Of a stretch of 64,000 nucleotides of DNA, positions 1 through 11,719 are shown piece after piece (the first letter of the stretch is position 1; each line of letters opens with the position of its first letter). The notes under the pieces were generated by a model. That model was not told the origin of the DNA. It did no database searches and worked only from the letters and a program-made list of their open reading frames with translations. The position numbers and the translations under genes are program-made. The stretch comes from Amphibacillus sediminis NBRC 103570 (GTDB lineage Bacteria; Bacillota; Bacilli; Bacillales; Amphibacillaceae), in NCBI RefSeq assembly GCF_001552275.1, contig NZ_BCQW01000012.1, positions 1 to 64,000 of the forward strand, read 5' to 3'.

Positions 1-234
1 AATCATGCTGACTAATTACGACAGCCTTTATATTATACAAAAAGTAATAACGATTGTCAATACTTTTTTAGTTGATTCGTCGTCTTATATTCCTCATTGA
101 ATTTTGGCGACTTGATAAATATAACATGCTCCCAATTAACAGTCAATAGTTTTTTTATTTAATTGTTACATAACTCAGCTGCTTTAAACAGCAGGATTAA
201 AACATGCTTTGATCCAATTCTAATAGTAATAATA

Positions 235-264
235 AAAGACCTCCATTATATTATGGAAGTCTTT
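235..264 (-). terminator. Terminator of lysS
   Basis: On the minus strand a 12-bp stem (AAAGACTTCCAT with ATGGAGGTCTTT, one G-U pair) is followed by a T-rich run. It begins 11 bases after the lysS stop. The first 234 bases of the window are AT-rich and show no gene. Confidence 0.8.
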
Positions 265-275
265 GTTAAAGTATG

Positions 276-1787
<1,512 letters not shown>

Positions 1788-1790
1788 TTA

Positions 1791-1818
1791 ATTATAAAAC
1801 AATAGATTAACAGACCAA
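1791..1818 (-). promoter_or_regulatory. Probable sigma-A promoter of lysS
   Basis: Reading leftward, TTGGTC (1818-1813), a 16-bp spacer and TATAAT (1796-1791) lie 28 bases before the lysS start. The -10 is perfect and the -35 matches in its first half. No T-box leader is visible. Confidence 0.55.
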
Positions 1819-1910
1819 GAAGGTTAGGACCATTAACACAGGTCCTTACATCAAAAGATCAAGAGCAGATCTACTGACGCATAAAAACTTCAAATAATCC
1901 TTATATAGAC

Positions 1911-2098
1911 CAAATGCACCTTGGCGTATTTGCATCCAGATTTTATCGAGCTCTACTTAAATAAAATTCCACTGAAAAGCTGTGGCATCCGCCGGAGGCT
2001 TTAACTTGATTCAGCCTAGATTGTACCGTACTGAATAGAGTACGAATAGGCATTTACCTTACTCCACTCAAACGAGAGACTTCAGCTGAATGAAGTTA
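1911..2098 (-). repeat. Dispersed repeat R1, copy A
   Basis: Read on the minus strand this begins with TTAACTTCATTCAGCTGAAG, contains CCTCCGGCGGATGCCACAGC and ends with a GATAAAATCTGGATGCAAATA-type tail shortened to the same order as in the copy at 52256. The internal CCACTT/AAGTGG hairpin found in other copies is degraded here. It fills most of the 468-bp lysS-dusB gap; I see nothing else in that gap besides the lysS promoter. Confidence 0.75.
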
Positions 2099-2231
2099 AA
2101 CGTTGCCAACAACATTTGCCCGGTAATATCACAGGCAAGCCTAAGCTTGCCCCGCTCAAAGTCTTTTTGCCCTATCACTCGTATTTCTAAGCTAGTATAA
2201 GAAAATGAAAGAACAGTGTCAACTCTAAGTT

Positions 2232-3215
2232 TTAAATAGCGTACATTTGCGATAGCTGGACATACTCATTTAAAAGTTCCTCGAGCTGGTCACGTGTTTC
2301 AACTTCATTTATAGCTCTTCTTATCTTACCGTTACCACTCATGCCCTTCAAATACCATGCTGTATGTTTTCGCATCTCCATAATGGCAACCTTTTCGGAT
2401 TTTATCTTAATGAGCCGATCAGCGTGTAGCAAACATACTCTTATCTTTTCTTGTGGAGAAGGCTCTTCTATTAGGACACCATTTTCAAGATATTGAACAA
2501 TACGGTACATAATCCACGGATTCCCTAAGGCCGCTCTCCCAATCATAACTGCGTCTATACCGGTCTCCTCTAATCTCTGTTTAGCTACTTCTGGTGAGTC
2601 AATGTCTCCATTTCCGATAACAGGAATGCTAACCCTGTCCTTTACCTCTTTAACAATTTCCCAATCTGCCAAGCCCTCGTACATTTGTTCTCTAGTACGG
2701 CCGTGTAAAGTAAGCCCCTTAGCTCCAGCCTCTTCAGCCGCTTTAGCATTCTCGATGGCATAAACACTGTCATGATCCCAGCCTTTTCGCATCTTTACTG
2801 TTACTGGCTTGTCTACTGCAGCTGCCACAGCAGAGACTAATTCATAGATTTTCTCTGGCTGTAACAACCATTTAGAACCTGCATCGCACTTAGTAATTTT
2901 GGGTACGGGACACCCCATATTAATATCAATTATATCTGCATTTGTGTGTTGATCTACAAATTGAGCGGCTTCTATCATTGACCTTTTTTCTCCGCCAAAT
3001 ATCTGCAAACTCATCGGCTTCTCTGCTTCATCTATATAAAGCATATCTAAAGTTCTTTTGTTTTGATTGATAATTCCCTTATCACTTACCATCTCTGCAC
3101 AAACCAAACCCGCACCAAATTCTTTGACCGTTAATCGAAAGGCCCAATTGCTGACCCCTGCCATCGGTGCTAATACTACCCGATTCGGTATCGTAACATC
3201 TCCAATCTGAAACAT
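2232..3215 (-). CDS. dusB: tRNA-dihydrouridine synthase
   Basis: FMN-dependent enzyme that reduces uridines in the D-loop of tRNA. The 327-residue TIM-barrel protein opens with the family hallmark NRVVLAPMAGVSNWAFR (11-27) and carries the catalytic-cysteine motif NMGCPVPKITKCDAGS (99-114). GNGDI and GRAALGNPW match the FMN phosphate region. The start ATG follows AAGGGGAA. It lies 2 bp after the small XRE gene, as yacF follows yazB in B. subtilis, so it is probably cotranscribed with the folate genes. The closest family name is DusB (YacF). Confidence 0.95.
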   Translation of the reverse strand: MFQIGDVTIPNRVVLAPMAGVSNWAFRLTVKEFGAGLVCAEMVSDKGIINQNKRTLDMLYIDEAEKPMSLQIFGGEKRSMIEAAQFVDQHTNADIIDINMGCPVPKITKCDAGSKWLLQPEKIYELVSAVAAAVDKPVTVKMRKGWDHDSVYAIENAKAAEEAGAKGLTLHGRTREQMYEGLADWEIVKEVKDRVSIPVIGNGDIDSPEVAKQRLEETGIDAVMIGRAALGNPWIMYRIVQYLENGVLIEEPSPQEKIRVCLLHADRLIKIKSEKVAIMEMRKHTAWYLKGMSGNGKIRRAINEVETRDQLEELLNEYVQLSQMYAI

Positions 3216-3217
3216 CT

Positions 3218-3448
3218 CTATTCCCCTTTTGCTTTGTTATCGCGAAGAGGGGGATCAAGTTCCGATAGCGATACCCCCAAAACTTCGATTGTTTTCTCTA
3301 AAAACTCTTTTGAAGGTTCACGCTTACCGCGTTCTACTTCACCTACTATGGATAGCGAGATTCCAATTGCATCTGAAAACTCGATCTGTGTATAACCTTT
3401 CAGCTTTCGATAAGCCTTTATTCTTCTACCCCATCTTTCTTGATCCAC
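3218..3448 (-). CDS. yazB: Small XRE-family DNA-binding protein (YazB-like)
   Basis: A 76-residue protein that is almost entirely one helix-turn-helix of the Cro/CI type (about residues 8-62; KGYTQIEFSDAIGISLSIV holds the recognition helix). The start is a GTG preceded at a suitable distance by GAGAGG. It overlaps the end of folK by 31 bases and ends 2 bases before dusB. B. subtilis has the same small regulator, yazB, in exactly this place. No ligand or oligomerisation domain is present and its target is unknown; autoregulation of the folate operon is possible but unsupported. Confidence 0.85.
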   Translation of the reverse strand: MDQERWGRRIKAYRKLKGYTQIEFSDAIGISLSIVGEVERGKREPSKEFLEKTIEVLGVSLSELDPPLRDNKAKGE

Positions 3449-3930
3449 TTAACAACGCCTCTCTTCTCTTCACTAGGTATATACAAAAGCTTTTCTCTTA
3501 CCGTTTCGTTAATACCCGGTATAACGAGATCCGGGGCCAATTCAGCTAAAGGGACTAAAACAAATGCTCTTTCATGCATACGTGGGTGCGGAAGAATTAA
3601 CTGCTCTGTTATCATATTTTCATGATTATATAGCAAAATGTCAAGATCAAGTGTTCTCGGGCCCCACCTAATTTCTCTTTTTCTCCCTAAATCATTCTCA
3701 ATATTTTGACAAACAGTGAGCAGATCAAAAGAGGACAAGCTTGTATCAATTGAAATCACCTGATTCAAAAAATTGTTTTGGTCTACATACCCCATCGGTT
3801 CAGTATGGTAAATTGAGGACTTATTTATTATTTCGATATTTGTACACTCAGAGAGTAACTGCACAGCTTGTTCTAAGTACTGCGATCTGGGTGAAATATT
3901 CGAACCAAGCGCAATATATGCTCTATTCAT
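3418..3930 (-). CDS. folK: 2-amino-4-hydroxy-6-hydroxymethyldihydropteridine pyrophosphokinase
   Basis: Transfers pyrophosphate from ATP to 6-hydroxymethyl-dihydropterin, the step before dihydropteroate synthase in folate synthesis. The 170-residue length is typical. YIALGSNIS at the N-terminus, NFLNQV (53-58) and the signature WGPRTLDLDILLYN (89-102) with its metal-binding aspartates are all present, followed by LPHPRMHERAFVLVPLAELAP. It overlaps folB by 4 bases (ATGA) and the downstream XRE gene by 31, so translational coupling in one operon is likely. Confidence 0.96.
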   Translation of the reverse strand: MNRAYIALGSNISPRSQYLEQAVQLLSECTNIEIINKSSIYHTEPMGYVDQNNFLNQVISIDTSLSSFDLLTVCQNIENDLGRKREIRWGPRTLDLDILLYNHENMITEQLILPHPRMHERAFVLVPLAELAPDLVIPGINETVREKLLYIPSEEKRGVVKWIKKDGVEE

Positions 3931-4295
3931 TCGGAACGCTCCCGAAAAATCTCTATAGCCACCGAATTATAGTGTCCAGGGATAGGGGGGTTGGGCTTGG
4001 TAACTCGAACTGTACAAGCTTGCAAGCTTTTATAATGCTCAAATAATGTTTGAGCGATTTGTTCAGCTACCGATTCTATTAACGCTTTATGTTCACCTTC
4101 AACAATTTCTTTTACTAATGTATATACTTCACCATAGTGAATGGTATAGTTTAAGTCATCTGTCTGGCCAGCTTTTTTTAAGTCTATCGATAAAACTAAG
4201 TCAACAATAAATGATTGTCCTAGCTCATTTTCAGCTTTTAAAGCACCATGATAGCCATAAAAAGCCAGTTCATTTAATATGATTTTGTCCATCAA
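3927..4295 (-). CDS. folB: Dihydroneopterin aldolase
   Basis: Converts 7,8-dihydroneopterin to 6-hydroxymethyl-dihydropterin and glycolaldehyde. The 122-residue protein has the family opening FYGYHGALKAENELGQSFIVDL and a conserved glutamate in the IESVAEQIA region (about 74-82). KPNPPIPGHYNSVAIEI forms the C-terminal strand. Its start overlaps the folP stop by 4 bases and its stop overlaps folK by 4, a tight folP-folB-folK order identical to B. subtilis. Confidence 0.96.
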   Translation of the reverse strand: MMDKIILNELAFYGYHGALKAENELGQSFIVDLVLSIDLKKAGQTDDLNYTIHYGEVYTLVKEIVEGEHKALIESVAEQIAQTLFEHYKSLQACTVRVTKPNPPIPGHYNSVAIEIFRERSE

Positions 4296-5119
4296 TTATC
4301 GCCCTTTCCAACTAGTACATCTGTCATCCTTGCAATCCGAACGTTTAAAGCTACATTGTGCACGCGAACGATATCAGCGACACCTTTTGTGATGCTATAT
4401 GCTGTGATAGCTCCGGTTGCCTCATCACGTTGGTCAATTGGCAAGTCTAATATCTTTCCAATTAATGATTTTCTTGAAGCTCCTAATAAAACTGGATAAT
4501 CTAACCTTAATTGATTCAAACTTTGAATAACTGCTAAATTTTCGTTTGCCGATTTAGCAAATCCAATTCCAGGGTCAAGGATAATCTGTTCTTTCTTTAC
4601 CCCTTGCTTAATCGCTATATTAACACTCTTTAACAAGTCTGTTTTAATATCATCGATTAAATTATTGTATTTATGTTCTTGTCTGTTATGCATTAAAATA
4701 ATCGGTACTTGCTTATCGGCAGCTACCTTAGCTATTTCCGGTTGATACTGCGCTCCCCAAATATCATTAATAATATCTGCTCCTGCTTCTATTGCAGCTT
4801 CAGCCGTTCTAGCTTTAAATGTATCAATCGAAATCGGAACAGATACAGCCTCGCGAACTTTTTCAATAATGGGTAGCACACGGCTAAGTTCTTCCTCTCC
4901 ATCTATAGGTGTATAACCCGGCCGAGTGGATTCACCACCTATATCAATAATATCCGCCCCGTCAGCTACCATTTTTCTCGCCTGTTCAACGGCATTTTCT
5001 ATATTATTATAACGACCACCGTCAGAAAATGAATCTGGCGTCACATTAAGTATTCCCATAACGACTGTTTTTTGAGTCAAATCAAGATCTCCATGTTTCG
5101 TCCTAATTATTCGATTCAC
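4292..5119 (-). CDS. folP: Dihydropteroate synthase
   Basis: Condenses p-aminobenzoate with hydroxymethyl-dihydropterin pyrophosphate; the sulfonamide target. I place the start at the GTG at 5119, preceded by AAGGGGA, giving 275 residues, the usual size. The reading frame is open to 5245, but that stretch contains the cysK terminator and no ribosome site. Signatures: GILNVTPDSFSDGG (22-35), IDIGGESTRPG and SIDTFKA, with a C-terminal GASRKS and VADIVRVHNV. In B. subtilis pabB, pabA and pabC lie between cysK and sul; here they are absent, so p-aminobenzoate must be made elsewhere or imported. Confidence 0.95.
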   Translation of the reverse strand: MNRIIRTKHGDLDLTQKTVVMGILNVTPDSFSDGGRYNNIENAVEQARKMVADGADIIDIGGESTRPGYTPIDGEEELSRVLPIIEKVREAVSVPISIDTFKARTAEAAIEAGADIINDIWGAQYQPEIAKVAADKQVPIILMHNRQEHKYNNLIDDIKTDLLKSVNIAIKQGVKKEQIILDPGIGFAKSANENLAVIQSLNQLRLDYPVLLGASRKSLIGKILDLPIDQRDEATGAITAYSITKGVADIVRVHNVALNVRIARMTDVLVGKGDN

Positions 5120-5208
5120 AATGATTTCCCCTTGCTTTTCTTTTATTTTAACACCAAATATAGTAATTGAACGATCTATTTTAATTATTTCTTGTAGGGG
5201 CATGAAAA

Positions 5209-5241
5209 AACAGTCCCCATATCTTAAACATGAGAACTGTT
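5209..5241 (-). terminator. Terminator after cysK
   Basis: On the minus strand AACAGTTCTCAT pairs with ATGGGGACTGTT (two G-U pairs) and is followed by TTTTTC. It ends cysK transcription and implies that folP has its own promoter in the following 90 bases, where I cannot define one. Confidence 0.75.
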
Positions 5242-5253
5242 CCAAATTGTATC

Positions 5254-6177
5254 CTATTCTTCAAATTGATAAAGCGGTGTCGATAAGTAACGTTCTCCAT
5301 TACTCGGAATGACTGCTAATACCTTCTTGCCTTTACCTAAGTCTTTGGCTACCTGCAGTGCTGCAAAAATAGCTGCACCAGAGGATACACCACCAAGTAA
5401 CCCTTCGGCTTTAGCTGCTTTTCTTGCTGTATCATAAGCAGCTTCATTCGATACCGTAATCACTTCATCATATATGTTCGTATCTAATATTTTCGGAACA
5501 AAGCCGGCACCAATTCCTTGTATTTTATGCGGTCCAGGTTCTCCACCAGATAATATCGGAGAATCCTTCGGTTCGACTGCATAAACTTTTATATCCTTAA
5601 AGTGTTCTCTTAAAACTTTTCCCGCTCCAGTTATTGTACCACCAGTTCCAATCCCTGCCACAAAGGCATCTAACTGGTCACCCATCTGCTCGACAATTTC
5701 TTTCCCTGTAGTTCGCTCATGGATAATAGGGTTTGCCTCATTTTGAAATTGTTGTGGCATGAAATAGCCATGCTGTTGTTTTAAATCCTCAGCTTTCTTA
5801 ATCGCACCCTTCATCCCTTCAGACCCCGGGGTTAATATAAGTTCAGCTCCATAAGCTCTGAGTAAATTTCTTCTTTCTAAGCTCATGGTATCTGGCATGA
5901 CCAAAATTGCTCGATAACCTTTAATAGCAGCTACTAATGCGATTCCAATCCCAGTATTCCCACTAGTCGGCTCTATTATCGTATCGCCTTCTTTTAATTC
6001 TCCGCTTTCTTCAGCTGCTTCAATCATCGCAAGTGCAATCCGATCCTTAACTGAACTACCTGGATTCATAAACTCTAATTTGGCGTACAACTCAGCATCT
6101 TCAGGCCCTGTTAAACGGTTAAGCTTTACAATTGGCGTCTGACCAATTAATTCAGCTATCGATTTTGCCACTTTCAT
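5254..6177 (-). CDS. cysK: Cysteine synthase A (O-acetylserine sulfhydrylase)
   Basis: PLP enzyme that makes cysteine from O-acetylserine and sulfide. The 307-residue protein shows PLP lysine K44 in [11 protein letters not shown], the substrate loop TSGNTG (71-76) and the phosphate-binding [14 protein letters not shown] near the C-terminus holds the serine that contacts the PLP nitrogen. It has its own strong promoter overlapping the end of yacD, and a terminator behind it, so it is probably monocistronic. A promoter of this strength and position fits regulation by sulfur supply, but no operator was recognised. Confidence 0.96.
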   Translation of the reverse strand: MKVAKSIAELIGQTPIVKLNRLTGPEDAELYAKLEFMNPGSSVKDRIALAMIEAAEESGELKEGDTIIEPTSGNTGIGIALVAAIKGYRAILVMPDTMSLERRNLLRAYGAELILTPGSEGMKGAIKKAEDLKQQHGYFMPQQFQNEANPIIHERTTGKEIVEQMGDQLDAFVAGIGTGGTITGAGKVLREHFKDIKVYAVEPKDSPILSGGEPGPHKIQGIGAGFVPKILDTNIYDEVITVSNEAAYDTARKAAKAEGLLGGVSSGAAIFAALQVAKDLGKGKKVLAVIPSNGERYLSTPLYQFEE

Positions 6178-6219
6178 TTGATCACTCCTAATCCCGACTA
6201 TTCTTATTAGTTTAATTCA

Positions 6220-6248
6220 ACTATATGGTAAATCATCTTCTTTGTCAA
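6220..6248 (-). promoter_or_regulatory. Sigma-A promoter of cysK
   Basis: Reading leftward: TTGACA (6248-6243), 17-bp spacer, TATAGT (6225-6220), 43 bases before the cysK start. The -35 is perfect and overlaps the stop codon of yacD. Confidence 0.8.
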
Positions 6249-7159
6249 TATATCCAGTCAACATCTAGTTGATTCCATAATTTTTTTGCTGATGGCGATC
6301 CTTCGATTTGTTCAATAGCTAATTTTGTCCTAATATGCTCCCTTGATTGTTCATAAGATAACTTTACCTCTGGAATATGTCGATGTAGATAAAGGATAAC
6401 AACCCCTTGATCTGATTGAAATGGCTGACTATACTGATAGTCATCTAATGAGCTGGCTTGATCAAAATAGCCTGCTGGCAAAAAACTGCTAGCTTCAGTA
6501 AAGAAACCGAGGTAGCCTCCATTGATTAAAGAGTCTTGGTCAATAGTATATTCACGAGCAAGTGCAGCAAAATCAGCACCTTCTTCTAATTCTTGATACA
6601 CTCTATCTGCTGTAGCTTGATCTTCTACTACAATATGAGATAATTCAACCCGTGTAACAAACTCGTACTCAGATTGATATACATTGTAATAAGACTGAAT
6701 TTCCTCCTCTTGAATCTCGATATCACGAGTCAGCAGCCTTTCAGTCAACAAACGATACTCGATTGTTTCACGCCATTCCTCTTCTACTTGCTCTACTCTT
6801 TCTTTAGGCAATTGACCAGCTAGTGTAGAAAGTAGTGCAACCTCTAGATCGATAATTTCTGACTCGACTTCTAAGCCTTCTTGCTCTGCTAATTTAGTAA
6901 CAACCTTTTGATTAATCATTTCCTTAAGACCTTCTTCACCATATTGTTTTTCTAAATACTCCATCCATTCCGGATAATAGATTTCTTCATTATCAATAAC
7001 AGCTACTGGTTTATTTAGATCAATATGATCATCGGGCAAGGAATTTTTTTTATTCGCTCCATTCTGACTCCGTGACAACAAAAAGGTAAAGAAGTTGGTA
7101 CTGACCAGTAATATGATGATTAAGACTAATAACCTTTTGGTATTCTTCCTAAGTCTCAT
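6245..7159 (-). CDS. yacD: Membrane-anchored peptidyl-prolyl isomerase, parvulin type (YacD/PrsA-like)
   Basis: A 304-residue protein with an N-terminal hydrophobic segment (about 9-28, no lipobox cysteine), a SurA/PrsA-like chaperone region (about 50-160) and a parvulin domain (about 170-262, with [10 protein letters not shown] and GGYLGFF). It should act on secreted proteins at the outer face of the membrane. Unlike PrsA it lacks a lipid-modified cysteine, so it is probably held by an uncleaved signal anchor. Its start overlaps hslO by 4 bases. Position and size match YacD of B. subtilis, whose substrate is not known to me. Confidence 0.85.
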   Translation of the reverse strand: MRLRKNTKRLLVLIIILLVSTNFFTFLLSRSQNGANKKNSLPDDHIDLNKPVAVIDNEEIYYPEWMEYLEKQYGEEGLKEMINQKVVTKLAEQEGLEVESEIIDLEVALLSTLAGQLPKERVEQVEEEWRETIEYRLLTERLLTRDIEIQEEEIQSYYNVYQSEYEFVTRVELSHIVVEDQATADRVYQELEEGADFAALAREYTIDQDSLINGGYLGFFTEASSFLPAGYFDQASSLDDYQYSQPFQSDQGVVILYLHRHIPEVKLSYEQSREHIRTKLAIEQIEGSPSAKKLWNQLDVDWIY

Positions 7160-8046
7160 TGGAGATCTCCAGTCTGTTTAAGCTCTGCCAATTCTTCAGT
7201 GTCAAGATGGTAATGTTCATTACAAAAATGACATGTCGCCTCTGCTCCTCCATCCTGCTCAATCATCTCATTAATTTCTTCATTACCTAAACCTCGAATC
7301 GCGTTTTTAATTCGCTCTAGTGAGCAAGAGCAATGGAATTCTACCGGCATCTTATCGAGTACCTTTAAATGATTCTCTTCAAAAAGCTCTGTTAAAATAT
7401 CTTCAGGATTCTTTCCCTCTTGAATTAATGTGGATATCGGCGGAATGGCTTTAATACGTTGTTCAAGCTTTGTTATCGTTTCGTCTGATGCCCCAGGCAT
7501 TACCTGAACGATAAAACCTCCGGCAGCCAATATCGAGTGATCGGGATTAACAAGTACGCCAGCCCCTACAGCAGATGGAACTTGCTCAGAAGTAGCAAAG
7601 TAATATGTAAAATCCTCGCTTACTTCGCCTGAAACAATCGGTACTTGCCCAGTGAAGTGTTCCTTCAAGCCAAGATCTTTGACAACACTAAGACTCCCGT
7701 TCGTACCAACCGCACGCGCTACATCCAGCTTTCCTTGGCTATTTAACTCAAAGTCGACATGAGGGTGTGTAATATAAGCACGGACTTGACCCTTGGCATT
7801 GGCATCTGCCACAATTGGCCCAGTCGGACCATCACCCTCCAGTTTAACGGTTAATTTGTCTTCACCCTTTAGCATAGCACCCATCATAGTCGCAATGGTC
7901 AAGGTACGTCCCAACGCAGCTGAGGCAGTAGCCCACGTATCATGACGGCGTCTAGCCTCTTCAACTGTTGTAGTAGACTTTATCGCATAAGCGCGAATCG
8001 TACCTTCAAATGCTGTAGCTTTTATTAAGTAATCTTTCACTGTCAT
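7156..8046 (-). CDS. hslO: Redox-regulated chaperone Hsp33
   Basis: Cytoplasmic holdase chaperone switched on by oxidative unfolding. Its four zinc-binding cysteines are intact: C239 and C241 (CSC) and C272 and C275 (CHFC), in a 296-residue protein of normal size. The N-terminal substrate-binding domain includes [15 protein letters not shown]. Start ATG follows AAGAAGGGG. It overlaps yacD by 4 bases and lies 10 bases after coaX, so coaX-hslO-yacD form one unit. Confidence 0.96.
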   Translation of the reverse strand: MTVKDYLIKATAFEGTIRAYAIKSTTTVEEARRRHDTWATASAALGRTLTIATMMGAMLKGEDKLTVKLEGDGPTGPIVADANAKGQVRAYITHPHVDFELNSQGKLDVARAVGTNGSLSVVKDLGLKEHFTGQVPIVSGEVSEDFTYYFATSEQVPSAVGAGVLVNPDHSILAAGGFIVQVMPGASDETITKLEQRIKAIPPISTLIQEGKNPEDILTELFEENHLKVLDKMPVEFHCSCSLERIKNAIRGLGNEEINEMIEQDGGAEATCHFCNEHYHLDTEELAELKQTGDLQ

Positions 8047-8056
8047 GAACCCCTTC

Positions 8057-8824
8057 TTAGTTAACTTTTCGATAAATTTCGGCCAATCCCTTTAACGTTA
8101 ATGCAGGATCAACAATATTAATTGTACTCGATTCATGGGCGATTAAATTTGCTAACCCCCCGGTAGCGATAACAGTTGGATTTTGACCACTTTCCCTTTT
8201 TATTCGTCTGACGATTTCATCAACTTGTCCAACATAGCCAAAATAAACACCTGATTGCATTGCCGTTATGGTAGAGCGCCCAATTACACTTTGAGGTTGT
8301 GTTATTTCAACCTTTGGCAGTTTTGCTGCATGGTCATAAAGTGCATCTAGCGATATTTTAACACCAGGAGTAATCGCACCTCCTACATAAGCATGTGTCT
8401 CATCAATATAACAATACGTCGTTGCCGTTCCAAAATCAATAATGATTAATGGACCACCGTATTCTTTAATTGCTCCAACAGCATTAACAATCCGATCAGC
8501 ACCTAGCTCATTTGGATTTGGATATTTCATTTGTAAATAAGCCTCTATAGGGTAATCTCCTACAATAATTGCCTTTTTATTAAAGTATTTCTCGGCCATC
8601 GTCTCCAGAGCATACATTAAAGTAGGCACAACTGAAGAAATGATAATTGCATCTACCATCTCAAAAGAGATCGACTCATAATCGAATAACGACTTAATTA
8701 ACATAGCCATTTCGTCTTCCGTCTTATTGCGATCCGTATTAATTCTCCATTGGTATACCAATTGATCTTGTTTAAATAATCCGAGTACAGTATTGGTATT
8801 CCCTACATCAAGTACAAATAACAT
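8057..8824 (-). CDS. coaX: Type III pantothenate kinase
   Basis: First step of coenzyme A synthesis. I start it at ATG 8824 ([12 protein letters not shown], 255 residues) with GGTGA in front; the frame is open 12 bases further to a GTG without a better ribosome site. The ASKHA-fold phosphate loop DVGNTNT (6-12), GADRIVNA and the second loop IDFGTATT are present. Type III kinases need a monovalent cation and are not feedback-inhibited by CoA. Same place as B. subtilis coaX (yacB), after ftsH. Confidence 0.94.
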   Translation of the reverse strand: MLFVLDVGNTNTVLGLFKQDQLVYQWRINTDRNKTEDEMAMLIKSLFDYESISFEMVDAIIISSVVPTLMYALETMAEKYFNKKAIIVGDYPIEAYLQMKYPNPNELGADRIVNAVGAIKEYGGPLIIIDFGTATTYCYIDETHAYVGGAITPGVKISLDALYDHAAKLPKVEITQPQSVIGRSTITAMQSGVYFGYVGQVDEIVRRIKRESGQNPTVIATGGLANLIAHESSTINIVDPALTLKGLAEIYRKVN

Positions 8825-8984
8825 GAATATCACCACTTTTTTGACATTTTAATCATTTCTATTTTAATGTTTTTTTTACTATATGCAAACTTATTAGCGT
8901 TGGGTTATTTATCGGATAAACCATATAAGACGCACGGTCCATCTGGATGGGGCCTTCAACCTCCATCACTATTTAATTGTAGAA

Positions 8985-9025
8985 AAGACCAGTAGGCCCC
9001 TTGAATAAGGATTTCCACTGGTCTT
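8985..9025 (-). terminator. Terminator after ftsH
   Basis: On the minus strand AAGACCAGT and ACTGGTCTT form a 9-bp perfect stem with a 23-base loop, followed by TTCT. It begins 18 bases past the ftsH stop and separates ftsH from coaX. The remaining gap (8825-8984) shows nothing clear. Confidence 0.65.
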
Positions 9026-9043
9026 CACTTATTTATACTTTAT

Positions 9044-11011
9044 TTAAATGTTATCATCTTCTAATGCTGTGTCTTCATCTAAAGGCTTAGGTTCTACTTG
9101 ACTGTCGGCTTTACCTTGAATGTTGACCTTTACATCATCAGATTCTTCTATGGTTTGTGTTCGCTCAGTTTCCTGCTCATCCTCAGCCTGAGGTAAGACA
9201 CCTTTTTCAAACAAAGATTTAATTTGATGCGCATCTAATGTTTCCACTTCTAAAAGTGTCTTAGCAATTAACTCCAATTTATCCCTGTTTTCGGTAAGGA
9301 TCTCTTTAGCACGTGCATAACATTGATTAATAAAGTTTTGCATTTCTTGATCAATCTCATATGCAATAGCATCACTGTAATTTGCTTCATTTTGCATATC
9401 ACGACCTAAAAAGACTTGACCACTTCCACCACTAAATTGAAGCGGGCCGATCTTATCACTCATCCCATACTCTGTGACCATCTTTCGAGCAATATTTGTC
9501 GCGCGCTGAAAATCATTGTGAGCACCTGTACTAACCTCGCCAAAAATAACCTCTTCTGCCACACGACCTCCTAGCAATCCTGTGATCTTATCAAGTAGCT
9601 CTGGCTTGGTCATAAAGTATCGATCTTCCTTTGGAAGCATGACAGCATAGCCACCCGCCTGGCCTCTTGGGATAATCGTTACCTTGTGCACCATATCTGC
9701 TTCATCTAGTACCATTCCAATGATGGTATGCCCACTTTCGTGATAGGCTACAATATTTCGCTCTTTGTCAGAAATAACCCGACTTTTCTTGGCTGGCCCT
9801 GCAATCACTCGGTCGATTGCCTCATCGACATCTTCCATATCAACTTGCTTCTTATCACTTCTTGCCGCAACAAGAGCAGCTTCGTTTAAGAGGTTCTCTA
9901 AATCGGCACCAGAAAATCCTGGTGTTCGCATGGCGATAGTCTTAAGACTAACATCTTCTGCAAGAGGTTTATTTCTTGCATGCACACGAAGCACATCTTC
10001 ACGACCTTTTAAATCTGGACGATCAACTGTTATTTGGCGATCAAATCGACCCGGACGTAATAAAGCTGGGTCTAATATGTCAGGCCGGTTTGTGGCCGCA
10101 ATAATAATAATACCTTCATTCTCCCCGAAGCCATCCATTTCCACCAGTAACTGGTTCAAGGTCTGTTCACGCTCGTCGTGACCACCACCTACACCAGCGC
10201 CACGTTGACGACCAACTGCATCAATTTCATCAATAAAAATGATGCACGGGGCATTTTTCTTAGCATTATCAAATAGATCTCTAACTCGCGATGCACCAAC
10301 CCCAACAAACATCTCTACAAAATCAGAACCACTAATCGAGAAAAACGGCACGCCTGCCTCACCAGCTACTGCTCGCGCTAGCAATGTCTTACCTGTACCT
10401 GGAGGTCCTACTAATAGAACACCTTTGGGGATTTTTGCACCAATAGCAGCAAATTTGCGAGGGTCTTTAAGAAAATCAACGACTTCTACAAGCTCTTGCT
10501 TTTCTTCATCAGCTCCTGCAACATCCTTAAAGCGAACCTTTCTTTTCTCCTCGTTATACATCTTCGCCTTGCTCTTACCAAAATTCATCACTCGGTTTCC
10601 TCCACCTTGTGATTGATTCATTAAGAACAAGAAAATCACGATGACAATGATGAACGGGGCAATTGACATAAAGAAGGTAAGCCACATACTCGGTTGCTCT
10701 TCTTCTTCAATTCTTATAATTCCTTGCTCAGCGGCTTGCGATGTAATATCTCTGACAATATCCGGGTTATCCGGGATATTTGTAATAAAATTCGTTTTTT
10801 CTCCATCTTCTAGTTGACCGGTGATACGAATGACACCGTTAGATGGACGCATTTCTAATTGTCGAATTTCTCCATCATTTAAAGCCTCTACAAATTCATT
10901 TAACTTAAATTGTTGTGTTTGATTATTTTGTCCAGTAATTAGTTGCATTAGAAAAAGCAATGCCAGAAATATGACAAAATAAAAGATCAAATTACGTGCT
11001 ATTCGATTCAT
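9044..11011 (-). CDS. ftsH: ATP-dependent zinc metalloprotease FtsH
   Basis: Membrane AAA+ protease that degrades misfolded membrane proteins and short-lived regulators; also needed for sporulation in B. subtilis. Start at ATG 11011 is fixed by GGGAGGAGGAAAG just upstream (655 residues). Two membrane segments (about 8-25 and 110-131) flank a small extracellular domain. Walker A GPPGTGKT (202-209), Walker B with DEID (261-264), arginine-finger region RPGRFDR, and zinc site HESGH (424-428) are intact. The C-terminal 35 residues are very acidic. Its own promoter lies in front and a terminator behind. Confidence 0.97.
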   Translation of the reverse strand: MNRIARNLIFYFVIFLALLFLMQLITGQNNQTQQFKLNEFVEALNDGEIRQLEMRPSNGVIRITGQLEDGEKTNFITNIPDNPDIVRDITSQAAEQGIIRIEEEEQPSMWLTFFMSIAPFIIVIVIFLFLMNQSQGGGNRVMNFGKSKAKMYNEEKRKVRFKDVAGADEEKQELVEVVDFLKDPRKFAAIGAKIPKGVLLVGPPGTGKTLLARAVAGEAGVPFFSISGSDFVEMFVGVGASRVRDLFDNAKKNAPCIIFIDEIDAVGRQRGAGVGGGHDEREQTLNQLLVEMDGFGENEGIIIIAATNRPDILDPALLRPGRFDRQITVDRPDLKGREDVLRVHARNKPLAEDVSLKTIAMRTPGFSGADLENLLNEAALVAARSDKKQVDMEDVDEAIDRVIAGPAKKSRVISDKERNIVAYHESGHTIIGMVLDEADMVHKVTIIPRGQAGGYAVMLPKEDRYFMTKPELLDKITGLLGGRVAEEVIFGEVSTGAHNDFQRATNIARKMVTEYGMSDKIGPLQFSGGSGQVFLGRDMQNEANYSDAIAYEIDQEMQNFINQCYARAKEILTENRDKLELIAKTLLEVETLDAHQIKSLFEKGVLPQAEDEQETERTQTIEESDDVKVNIQGKADSQVEPKPLDEDTALEDDNI

Positions 11012-11046
11012 CACTTTCCTCCTCCCAAACGAGAAAACTATAGTAC

Positions 11047-11076
11047 ATCGTACCATAGAAAAAACAATGCTGACAA
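11047..11076 (-). promoter_or_regulatory. Probable sigma-A promoter of ftsH
   Basis: Leftward TTGTCA (11076-11071), 18-bp spacer, TACGAT (11052-11047), 36 bases before the chosen start. Moderate match. Confidence 0.5.
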
Positions 11077-11166
11077 CTAACTCGCCCTCAGTATTTCCAT
11101 AATAAAATGACTTTAGTTACTTTATTTAAAATTTGTTGATTTTTTGTTGAAAATTTGGCGTGTTAA

Positions 11167-11709
11167 TTACTCACCACCGTAAACATGGGGCTTTAGCACA
11201 CCAATGTATGGGAGGTTTCGATACTTTTCTTGATAGTCTAACCCATAACCGACAACAAATTCATTAGGTACTTTGAAACCAACAATATCCGCCTTTATGT
11301 CAACTGTACGGCCTTCAGGTTTATCAAGTAGCGTCACAATCTTTATCGAGCGAGCTTTTCGGTATTTAAATAAATCAACTAAATAGCTTAGTGTTAACCC
11401 ACTATCAATAATATCTTCAATAATTAATAAGTCACGCCCTTCAACCTTAGTGTTTAAGTCCTTTTCTATTTTAACCTCTCCAGATGAACTCATTCCACCA
11501 CCATAGCTTGATACATCCATGAAATCCATCTCTAAGTATGTATCCATATGACGCAGAATATCAGACATAAATGGTAGCGCACCCTTTAACACGCCTATTG
11601 CCAACGGGAACCTATCCTGATATTCTTTAGCAAGTTGCTGTCCTAGCTCTTTACATTTCTCTTGTATGTCTTCCTCGGTAACCAATATTTTTTCGATGTC
11701 GTTATGCAT
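11167..11709 (-). CDS. hpt: Hypoxanthine phosphoribosyltransferase
   Basis: Purine salvage: makes IMP (and GMP) from the base and PRPP. The 180-residue protein carries the PRPP-binding loop [12 protein letters not shown] (96-107) and the flexible-loop region [11 protein letters not shown] (67-77). ATG 11709 follows a strong TTAGGAGGATAAGG ribosome site. The order tilS-hpt-ftsH, 10 bases from tilS, is conserved in Bacillaceae; in B. subtilis HprT and TilS jointly activate ftsH transcription, which may hold here. Confidence 0.96.
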   Translation of the reverse strand: MHNDIEKILVTEEDIQEKCKELGQQLAKEYQDRFPLAIGVLKGALPFMSDILRHMDTYLEMDFMDVSSYGGGMSSSGEVKIEKDLNTKVEGRDLLIIEDIIDSGLTLSYLVDLFKYRKARSIKIVTLLDKPEGRTVDIKADIVGFKVPNEFVVGYGLDYQEKYRNLPYIGVLKPHVYGGE

Positions 11710-11719
11710 CCTTATCCTC

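Noticed and set aside
5120-5245. 42-residue N-terminal extension of FolP
   Set aside because: It covers the cysK terminator and lacks a ribosome site; the GTG at 5119 gives the normal family length.
9765-10616. Long antisense frames within ftsH
   Set aside because: They mirror the codon pattern of the conserved AAA+ gene on the other strand and have no signals of their own.
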